From the NCBI GenBank assembly GCA_020851255.1, contig JADZDA010000219.1, positions 1 to 37,164 of the forward strand: a stretch of 37,164 nucleotides of DNA. The letters are read 5' to 3'. The position numbers and the translations under genes are program-made. The notes under the pieces were generated by a model. That model had not been told where the DNA came from. It worked only from the letters and a program-made list of their open reading frames with translations, and made no database searches. Source of the DNA: Burkholderiales bacterium. Its GTDB lineage: Bacteria; Pseudomonadota; Gammaproteobacteria; Burkholderiales; Casimicrobiaceae. This document shows positions 31,863-37,164 of the stretch, in pieces. Numbering within the stretch: position 1 is the stretch's first letter; each line of letters begins with the position of its first letter.

Positions 31863-32825
31863 TCATTCCGGCTTGATGCCCGCGGCGTCGATCAGCTTGG
31901 CCATGCGCTCCTGATACGCCCTCATCGCCGCGGTCGCGGCCTCGGGTCGCGTGTCGGAAGGCCTGACCACGCCGAGGTCGTCCAGACGGCGGCGGAAGTC
32001 GCCGTCGGCGACCAGCTTCGCGATCTCCGCGTGCAGGCGGTCGACGATCGGCTTCGGCAGGTTCGCCGGGCCGGCGACGGCGTACCAGGTGTGGATGTCG
32101 AACTGGCTGCCTGGGATCGACTCCGCGATGGTCGGTGAATCGGGGAGGAACGAGAGCCGCTGCGGCGTGGTGACCGCGATCGAACGCAACTTGCCGTCCC
32201 GCTGCTGGGGCATCAGGTTCGGCGTCACGACCGCGGTCGCGATCTGGTTGCCCAGCAGGTCGGTGTTCTGCGGCCCTCCGCCCTTGTAGTTGATCACGTT
32301 GATGTCGATCTTCGCGACCGACTTCAAGGTCGATGCGGTCACGAGCGTGACCGCGTCGGAGACGCCCATCGACAACTGGCCCGGATTCGCCCGGGCGTAG
32401 GCGAGCATCTCGGCGAACGTCGAGAACGGCTGCTTCGGGTTGGCGAAGATCATGTACGGCTGGGTGCCCAGCATCGCGACCATCGTGAAGTCGTTGGCGA
32501 CGTGGAACGGAACCTTGGCCACCAGCGACGGTACGAGCGCATGCGTTCCAGGCATCAGGTAGAGCGTGTAGCCGTCCGCCGGCGCTTTGGCGACCAAATC
32601 CGCACCGATGACCGTCAGGCCGCCGGGCCGGTTGTCGACGACGACCGACTGCCCGAGCGCGGTCCCCAGCTTGTCGGCGAGCGGCCGGGCGATCGCGTCG
32701 GCGCTGCCTCCCGGTCCGAACGGAACGACGAGCTTGATCGACTTGGTCGGGTAGGACTGGCCCGCGGCGGCCTGGCAAACCGCCAACAGCAAACCGCCGG
32801 CGAGCAGGGCGAGGCGATCGAACAT
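31863..32825 (-). CDS. Bug/TctC-family periplasmic solute-binding protein (operon copy 1)
   Basis: A 320-residue Bug protein, first gene of the three-gene unit. The signal peptide ends near residue 23 (MFDRLALLAGGLLLAVCQAAAGQ); the mature sequence begins SYPTKSIKLVVPFGPGGSADAIARPLADKLG, then VVVDNRPGGLTVIGADLVAKAPADGYTL. INYKGGGPQNTDLLGNQI is the typical ligand-loop region. GGAG lies 8 bases before the ATG. A TGTAAT at 32917-32912 (minus strand) is a possible -10 without a good -35. No TctA/TctB partner is encoded nearby, so it would rely on subunits encoded elsewhere. Confidence 0.93.
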   Translation of the reverse strand: MFDRLALLAGGLLLAVCQAAAGQSYPTKSIKLVVPFGPGGSADAIARPLADKLGTALGQSVVVDNRPGGLTVIGADLVAKAPADGYTLYLMPGTHALVPSLVAKVPFHVANDFTMVAMLGTQPYMIFANPKQPFSTFAEMLAYARANPGQLSMGVSDAVTLVTASTLKSVAKIDINVINYKGGGPQNTDLLGNQIATAVVTPNLMPQQRDGKLRSIAVTTPQRLSFLPDSPTIAESIPGSQFDIHTWYAVAGPANLPKPIVDRLHAEIAKLVADGDFRRRLDDLGVVRPSDTRPEAATAAMRAYQERMAKLIDAAGIKPE

Positions 32826-33003
32826 GGAAACACTCCGGAAAGTGGCGCATCGCCGCGCGCGGGCGAGCGCGGTGTCGGTTCCCCATCGGAGCGGCCGGCG
32901 CCAGCGCTCAGATTACACGGCCCGGACGAAAACGCGGGCCAGCCGCGTATCGGCGCGGGCCCGGAAGCGGGCGCCAGACGAACAACTCGTCGCGCGACGT
33001 CGA

Positions 33004-33077
33004 TGGAGGCTGGGGTCGGAATCGAACCGGCGTAGACGGCTTTGCAGGCCGCTGCATGACCACTCTGCCACCCAGCC
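33004..33077 (-). tRNA. tRNA-Cys (anticodon GCA)
   Basis: 74 bases including an encoded 3' CCA (33006-33004). Acceptor strands GGCTGGG and CCCAGCC pair fully, discriminator T. The anticodon loop is CTGCAAA, giving GCA, and the T loop is GGTTCGATTCC. It follows tRNA-Gly on the same strand after 93 bases and is probably cotranscribed. Confidence 0.96.
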
Positions 33078-33127
33078 CTGGGGGGTGGGGCGCAGGTCGC
33101 GGACGCGCATGCGCCTTCAGACACGAA

Positions 33128-33160
33128 GGGGAGAGCCCTGATGCTGCTACGGCTCTCCCC
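33128..33160. repeat. Perfect 10-bp inverted repeat between the two tRNA genes
   Basis: GGGGAGAGCC (33128-33137) and GGCTCTCCCC (33151-33160) pair perfectly around a 13-base loop. It lies in the transcribed spacer between tRNA-Gly and tRNA-Cys. It may be a processing stem for RNase III or E, or a terminator after tRNA-Gly; no T-run is present on either strand. Confidence 0.5.
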
Positions 33161-33170
33161 CGGGGGATCC

Positions 33171-33246
33171 TGGAGCGGGAAAGGAGTCTCGAACTCCCGA
33201 CCTCAACCTTGGCAAGGTTGCGCTCTACCAACTGAGCTATTCCCGC
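33171..33246 (-). tRNA. tRNA-Gly (anticodon GCC)
   Basis: 76 bases including encoded CCA (33173-33171). The acceptor GCGGGAA pairs with TTCCCGC, the D arm is GCTCAGTTGGTAGAGC, the anticodon loop TTGCCAA gives GCC, and the T loop reads AGTTCGAGACT. First gene of the tRNA pair, with a strong promoter upstream at 33259-33288. Confidence 0.96.
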
Positions 33247-33258
33247 AAAGAGCCTTGA

Positions 33259-33288
33259 ATTATAGCGGAAATCGCCGCGATGCCACAA
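33259..33288 (-). promoter_or_regulatory. Promoter of the tRNA-Gly/tRNA-Cys unit
   Basis: Reading leftward: TTGTGG (33288-33283), 18 bases, then a perfect TATAAT (33264-33259). The -10 ends 12 bases before the mature 5' end of tRNA-Gly, and the sequence after it (TCAAGG) is not GC-rich. This is the best sigma70 promoter in the window. Confidence 0.75.
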
Positions 33289-33420
33289 GGGGGGCGTTTG
33301 GCGCGGCCCAATCCCCGCGCGCAGCGTCTTCCGCCGCCGACCGCGGCCCTCGCGGAACATGCGCGCACAGCCGCCCCGACGGCACGCCGCTCGACTGGCG
33401 GCGAGGGCTCGCGCCCAGGC

Positions 33421-34608
33421 TCATCCCGCGCGCTCGTAGATCGTGACGACGCAGGCGCCGCCCAGCCCCAGGTTGTGCTGCAGGCCGATGCGCGCGCCGT
33501 CGACCTGCCGCGCCTCCGCGGCGCCGCGCAGTTGCCGCGTGAGTTCGAAACACTGCGCGAGCCCGGTCGCACCCAGCGGGTGTCCCTTCGACAGCAGGCC
33601 GCCGGACGGATTGACGACGACGCGCCCGCCGTAGGTGTTGTCGCCCGCGTCGACGAAGCGCTGCGCGCCGCCCTCCGGACAAAGCCGCAGCGCCTCGTAC
33701 GAGATGAGCTCGTTGTGCGCGAAGCAGTCGTGCAGTTCCACGACGTCGACGTCGCCGGGGCCCAGGCCGGCGCGCTCGTAGGCCCGGTCGGCGGCGGCGC
33801 GCGCCATGTCGTAGCCGACCACGCGCATCATGTCGTCCGAGTCGAACGTCGACGGCGTGTCGGTGGTCATCGACTGCGCGAGGATGCGCAAGCGGGCGTC
33901 GAGTCCGTGCCGTGCCGCGTACGCCGGCGAGACGATCACCGCGGCCGCGGCGCCGCAGGTCGGCGGGCAGGCCATCAGCCGCGTCATCACCCCCGGGATC
34001 AGCGCCGGCGAGGCGAGCACCTCGTCGACGGAGAGTTCGCGCCGCAGCAGCGCGAGCGGATTGCGCGCCGCGTGGCGGCTCGCCTTCGCGCGGATCTTCG
34101 CGAAGGTCTCGATCGGCGTGCCGTGCCTGCGCATGTAGGCCATGCCGGCGCCGCCGAAGTAACGGAGCGCCAGCGCGACTTCGGGCATGCCGACGAGCGC
34201 GTCGGTCTTCGCCTCGAAGCGGTCGAACGGCGTCGGGCGGTCGTTGAAATGCGTGCCCAGCGCACCCGGTGCCATCTGCTCGAAGCCCAGCGCGAGCACG
34301 CAGTCGGCGGCGCCCGACTCGACCGCCTGCCGGGCGAGCCACAGCGCGGTCGATCCGGTCGCGCAGTTGTTGTTCACGTTGACGATCGGCGCGCCGGTCA
34401 TGCCGACCTCGTAGAGCGCGCGCTGTCCGGACGTGGAATCGCCGTAGACGTAGCCGGCGTACGCCTGCTCGACGCGTTCGTAGCCGATCCGCGCGTCGTC
34501 GAGCGCGAGCCGCACCGCCGCCGCCGCCATCGCCGGGTAGGGCTCGCTCGCGCCCGGCTTGGTGAACGGGACCATGCCCACGCCGGCGACGATCGCGCGT
34601 GCGGTCAC
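33421..34608 (-). CDS. SCP2-type thiolase / lipid-transfer-like acetyl-CoA acyltransferase
   Basis: A 395-residue thiolase-superfamily protein. The nucleophile is C82 in VNVNNNCATGSTALW; further active-site residues are H343 in SKGHPLGATG, H378 in LQHNLGLGG and C386 in GGACVV. The segment VELHDCFAHNELISYEALRLC is typical of the SCP2/sterol-carrier-like thiolases that act on branched or steroid-side-chain acyl-CoA. It probably cleaves a 3-ketoacyl-CoA or acts in a retro-aldol step. The start is GTG 34608 with GAGGG 7 bases upstream. It is single, on the same strand as the TetR gene, with 214 bases between that hold only C-rich sequence and a hairpin. It fits with the acyl-CoA genes to its right. 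Confidence 0.9.
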   Translation of the reverse strand: MTARAIVAGVGMVPFTKPGASEPYPAMAAAAVRLALDDARIGYERVEQAYAGYVYGDSTSGQRALYEVGMTGAPIVNVNNNCATGSTALWLARQAVESGAADCVLALGFEQMAPGALGTHFNDRPTPFDRFEAKTDALVGMPEVALALRYFGGAGMAYMRRHGTPIETFAKIRAKASRHAARNPLALLRRELSVDEVLASPALIPGVMTRLMACPPTCGAAAAVIVSPAYAARHGLDARLRILAQSMTTDTPSTFDSDDMMRVVGYDMARAAADRAYERAGLGPGDVDVVELHDCFAHNELISYEALRLCPEGGAQRFVDAGDNTYGGRVVVNPSGGLLSKGHPLGATGLAQCFELTRQLRGAAEARQVDGARIGLQHNLGLGGACVVTIYERAG

Positions 34609-34803
34609 TGGACTACCCTCCCCCAGGCTCGCCGCGCGCGCGGCTTCGCCTCCCCGTCTGCGACGAGGGGACGAGTGCCTCGGGACGCGGCGTTCGCAGG
34701 GAGCAGGGGCCCCGATCGCCGGCGAACGGGGATGCGACCGGCCGCGAATCGCCGCCGGCCGGCCGACGCGCCGGCCTGCGCACGACGGAGCGCCCCCAAT
34801 GAG

Positions 34804-34820
34804 GCCGACGGCCCGTCGGC
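34804..34820 (-). terminator. Hairpin immediately after the TetR gene
   Basis: GCCGACGG (34804-34811), one base, CCGTCGGC (34813-34820): a perfect 8-bp inverted repeat starting 2 bases past the TetR stop. The 1-base loop means the innermost pairs must open in a real hairpin. No T-run. Likely 3' end of the TetR transcript. Confidence 0.4.
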
Positions 34821-34822
34821 GC

Positions 34823-35431
34823 TCATCGGCCCGCCCCGCCGGCCGGGCGGCGCGTGCGCCGGGCGGGTTCGCGCAGGACGAGCGCGAGCAGGCGATCGGC
34901 CATCGCCTCGATCGTGAGCCGCCCGCGCGGCGTGTACCACTGCAGCGACCAGTTCATCGCGCCCAGCAGCGCGAGGCGCAGGAGCTTCGTGTCGCCGCCG
35001 ACCAGGCCGGCCTGCGCGGCGGCGCCCAGCGCCTCGTCCCACATCGCGTCGACGCGGTCGCGCTGCTTGACGATGCGCCGCCGCGACCGTGCCGACAGGC
35101 TGCGCCACTCGGACAGCACGACGGCGACCTCGTCGGACCGGCCGTGCAGCGCCTCGAGGTGACCGACGATCATCGCGCGCAGCCGTTCGCGCGGATCGGA
35201 GACGACGCCGATCGGCCGCTCCGCGGCCCGGACGAAACGCGCGAGTCCCTCGTCCATCACGTCGACGAGGATGTCTTCCTTGGTCCCGTAGTAGTAGAAG
35301 ATGCTGCCCGACTGGATGCCGACGGCGCGGGCGATGTCGCGCACCGTCGCGCCCGCGTAGCCGACCTCGCGGAACAGCCGCGCGGCGGCGGAACGCAGCG
35401 CGCGGCGGCGGGCGGGGTCGTCGGACTTCAC
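34823..35431 (-). CDS. TetR-family repressor
   Basis: A 202-residue TetR protein. The N-terminal helix-turn-helix (about 8-52) reads RRRALRSAAARLFREVGYAGATVRDIARAVGIQSGSIFYYYGTKEDIL. The C-terminal ligand domain has ERLRAMIVGHLEAL and LLRLALLGAMNWSLQWYTPRGRLT, as in regulators of acyl-CoA and branched-chain acid catabolism, so an acyl-CoA ligand is likely. I chose GTG 35431. The in-frame ATG at 35479 would begin in the first operator, making it less likely. It is divergent from the meaB-like gene with two tandem palindromes between them, so it should repress both that operon and itself. Confidence 0.88.
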   Translation of the reverse strand: MKSDDPARRRALRSAAARLFREVGYAGATVRDIARAVGIQSGSIFYYYGTKEDILVDVMDEGLARFVRAAERPIGVVSDPRERLRAMIVGHLEALHGRSDEVAVVLSEWRSLSARSRRRIVKQRDRVDAMWDEALGAAAQAGLVGGDTKLLRLALLGAMNWSLQWYTPRGRLTIEAMADRLLALVLREPARRTRRPAGGAGR

Positions 35432-35478
35432 GGACCGGAGTATAGCGCCGTCCCGCGGCGGCGGGGCGCGCGTCCGCA

Positions 35479-35517
35479 TTCGAGCAAGCGCTCGAAAAAT
35501 TCGAGCGAGCGCTTGAT
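35479..35517. promoter_or_regulatory. Two tandem TetR-type operators
   Basis: TTCGAGCAAGCGCTCGAA (35479-35496) and TTCGAGCGAGCGCTTGAT (35500-35517) agree at 15 of 18 positions. The first is a perfect 7-bp inverted repeat around AAGC. Their centres are 21 bases apart, two turns of the helix, so two dimers would sit on one face of the DNA. They lie 48 bases before the TetR start and 45 before the meaB start. Motifs with a central AAGCGCT are known for TetR regulators of acyl-CoA catabolism in beta- and gammaproteobacteria. Confidence 0.75.
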
Positions 35518-35561
35518 CGAGGTGACGGCGCGCTGCTAGACTGTCGCCGGACGGGCGGCCG

Positions 35562-36596
35562 ATGGCGGACGCCGGAGAGCGGGGCGGGCCGGAGGCAAGA
35601 TTGGCGCGGGGACGGGAGACCACCGGGTACGAGGCGCTGCTCGCCGGCGACCGCGCGGCGCTCGGTGCCGCGCTGTCGGTGGTCGAGGACGGCGGCGAGG
35701 ACTCGCACCGGTTGCTCGACCGGCTGCGCGGGCGCGACGCGAGCGCGCAGATCATCGGCGTGACCGGGCCGCCGGGTTCGGGCAAGTCGACGCTGGTCAA
35801 CGAGCTCGCGGTCCGCTACGCCGACCAGGGGCGACGGGTGGCGATCGTCGCCGTCGACCCGACGAGTCCGTACACCGGGGGCGCGGTCCTGGGCGACCGG
35901 GTCCGGATGAACCGCGCTTCGCGCCATCCCGGCGTGTTCATCCGCAGTGCGGCCACGCGGGGGCTCCTGGGGGGCGTGGCGCGCGCCACGCTGGACTTCG
36001 TGCGCACGTTCGAGGCGGTCGGCTACGATCCGATCATCGTCGAGACGGTCGGCATCGGGCAGTCCGAGGTCGACATCGCTCGGATCGCGCACACCGCGAT
36101 CGTCGTCGAGGCACCGGGGCTGGGCGACGCGGTGCAGGCGATGAAGGCCGGCGTTCTCGAGATCGCGTCGGTGCTGTGCGTCAACAAGGCCGACCTCCCC
36201 GGCGCCGACGCCAAGCTCCTGCAAATGAACGAGCTCGCCGACCGGGCGGCGGCGTACGCGCCCGACTGGCGCATCCCGGTCGTGGCGACGGTCGCGTCGA
36301 CCGGCCAGGGCGTCGATGACTTGATGGCGGCGATCGCCTCGCACCGCGAACACCTGGGATCGACCGACCGGATCCGGGCGATCGAGCGGGTGCGCGCGCT
36401 CGCCGAGATCCGGGCGGCGCTCGAGGCCCTCCGGGTGGACGCGCCGCTCGGCCGGGCGGAGCGCGCGGGCCGGCTGGAGGATCTCGCGAACGCGGTCGCC
36501 GCCCGTACGATCAGCGCGCGGGACGCGGCCGCGAGCGTCGACCGCGAGTTCGCGGCGGCGGCGTACCCGGAGGGCCGAGGCGATGAGCGAGCGTGA
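35562..36596 (+). CDS. meaB: MeaB/ArgK-family GTPase, acyl-CoA mutase chaperone
   Basis: A 344-residue G3E-type GTPase. Walker A is VTGPPGSGKSTLVNEL (G69-S76), followed by VAVDPTSPYTGGAVLGDRVRM, the switch/base region ETVGIGQSEVDIA, and the guanine motif NKADLPG. MeaB proteins load and protect the B12 cofactor of methylmalonyl-CoA or isobutyryl-CoA-type mutases. No mutase gene is in the window, but one may follow beyond the right edge. The gene starts 45 bases after the second TetR operator and overlaps the next gene by 14 bases, so it leads an operon of acyl-CoA catabolism. No clear ribosome site before the ATG. Full length for the family. Confidence 0.92.
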   Translation: MADAGERGGPEARLARGRETTGYEALLAGDRAALGAALSVVEDGGEDSHRLLDRLRGRDASAQIIGVTGPPGSGKSTLVNELAVRYADQGRRVAIVAVDPTSPYTGGAVLGDRVRMNRASRHPGVFIRSAATRGLLGGVARATLDFVRTFEAVGYDPIIVETVGIGQSEVDIARIAHTAIVVEAPGLGDAVQAMKAGVLEIASVLCVNKADLPGADAKLLQMNELADRAAAYAPDWRIPVVATVASTGQGVDDLMAAIASHREHLGSTDRIRAIERVRALAEIRAALEALRVDAPLGRAERAGRLEDLANAVAARTISARDAAASVDREFAAAAYPEGRGDERA

Positions 36597-37164
36597 CGAG
36601 CAACCCGACCCGCCGGTGCGTCGCGTGGCGGTCGTCGGCGGAGGCGGGTCGATGGGCCACGGCATCGTGATCGCCTGCCTGCTGGGCGATCCGGCGGCCG
36701 AGGTGCGGCTGGTCGCGCGCCGGCGCGAGACGCTCGACCACGGCCTGGAGCTGGTGCGCTCCGGGCCGTTCGGCCTCGACGCCGCCGTGCGCAAGGGTCG
36801 CATCGACGCCGCGCGCCGCGACGAGGCGCTCGGGCGGCTGACCGCGACGCTGGACCTCGCCGAGGGCGTGCGCGGAGCCGACGTCGTCTTCGAGACGGTG
36901 CCCGAGGTCGTGGCGACCAAGATCGACGTCCTGCGCGCGATCGAGGCGGCGGCGCCGGCGGAGGCGATCATCGCGACCAACACCTCGTCGATCCTCATCG
37001 CGGAGCTGGGCGGCGCGCTCGCCCGCGCCGAGCGGCTCGTGGGCACGCACTGGTTCTATCCGTCGAACGTCATGCCGCTGGTCGAGGTCGCGCGCGCCGA
37101 CCTGACATCGCCGCCGGTCGTCGGCCGCATCGTCGGTTACCTGCGGACGCTGGGCAAGAAGCCG
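36583..37164 (+). CDS. 3-hydroxyacyl-CoA dehydrogenase, N-terminal part (runs off the right edge)
   Basis: 194 codons are present from ATG 36583 to the last base; no stop occurs. The NAD-binding loop is VAVVGGGGSMGHGIVIACL, followed by VVFETVPEVVATKIDVLRAIEAAAP, the active-site segment IIATNTSSILIAEL, and the histidine of GTHWFYPSNVMPLVEVARA. Family members usually read H-F-F/W-N-P-x-x-x-M-x-L-V-E; here W-F-Y-P-S-N is slightly different. It oxidises a 3-hydroxyacyl-CoA to the 3-keto form with NAD. It overlaps meaB by 14 bases and is under the same TetR-type operators. Confidence 0.9.
   Translation, partial: MSERDEQPDPPVRRVAVVGGGGSMGHGIVIACLLGDPAAEVRLVARRRETLDHGLELVRSGPFGLDAAVRKGRIDAARRDEALGRLTATLDLAEGVRGADVVFETVPEVVATKIDVLRAIEAAAPAEAIIATNTSSILIAELGGALARAERLVGTHWFYPSNVMPLVEVARADLTSPPVVGRIVGYLRTLGKKP

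Noticed and set aside
34609-34822. Possible small gene between the thiolase and TetR genes
   Set aside because: The 214 bases contain only C-rich, hairpin-prone sequence; no frame has a ribosome site or a plausible protein.
34605-37046. Long minus-strand open frame of 813 codons
   Set aside because: It lies antisense to the meaB-like and TetR-adjacent genes, is Arg/Ser/Pro/Ala-rich without motifs, and is explained by third-position GC bias.

Overview
The window is about 37 kb of very GC-rich DNA. Its gene content points to a betaproteobacterium, probably of the order Burkholderiales: four Bug/TctC-type periplasmic solute-binding proteins, a complete TctABC tripartite tricarboxylate transporter, a Phasin_2-type PHA granule protein, a seven-iron ferredoxin FdxA beside an Rrf2 regulator, and many LysR-type regulators and short-chain dehydrogenases. 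This is inferred from family content; no 16S rRNA gene is present. I found no transposase, prophage, CRISPR array or replication origin, so it reads as metabolic chromosome made of many small catabolic units.

Layout. 1-2.3 kb: the 5' end of a Gfo/Idh/MocA oxidoreductase, an exported metallo-beta-lactamase-fold hydrolase, and a phasin with an unusual basic N-terminus. 2.3-7.9 kb: a four-cysteine small protein, a 7TMR-DISM hybrid histidine kinase with a divergent NarL-type response regulator, two small exported or membrane-anchored proteins, a DUF2249 protein, FdxA, and an NsrR-like Rrf2 repressor. Two near-identical palindromes (GGTAT-N5-ATACC) link the four-cysteine protein to the fdxA/Rrf2 promoter. 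7.9-11.1 kb: tRNA-Leu, a class III nucleotide cyclase, and an HtrL/YibB plus GT2 glycosyltransferase fusion that shares a 4-bp overlap with a LysR gene.

11.1-17.8 kb: LysR regulator divergent from a five-gene unit: an EntE/DhbE-like aryl-acid AMP ligase, a stand-alone flavin monooxygenase resembling the N-terminal half of salicylyl-CoA/2-aminobenzoyl-CoA hydroxylases, a TMADH/DgcA-like flavin oxidoreductase, and two small proteins. I infer a pathway that activates an ortho-substituted aryl acid and then hydroxylates and reduces it.

17.8-25.2 kb: an eight-gene minus-strand operon with three SDRs, two tandem-paralogous TIM-barrel sugar isomerase-like enzymes, and TctB-TctA-TctC. It looks like uptake plus oxidation/isomerisation of a carboxylated polyol or sugar acid. 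25.4-29.4 kb: a LysR regulator, a third TIM-barrel isomerase-like protein coupled to a Gfo/Idh/MocA oxidoreductase, and a divergent Bug protein. 29.5-32.8 kb: two Bug proteins and a CapA-like phosphatase in one operon. 33.0-33.3 kb: tRNA-Gly and tRNA-Cys with a clear promoter. 33.4-37.2 kb: acyl-CoA genes (SCP2-type thiolase, TetR regulator, MeaB-like GTPase, start of a 3-hydroxyacyl-CoA dehydrogenase), with two tandem TetR-type palindromes between the divergent TetR and meaB genes.

The genome favours 4-bp start/stop overlaps (ATGA or GTGA at 11144, 13834, 18676, 22693, 27278 and possibly 31863), which helps to set starts and define operons.
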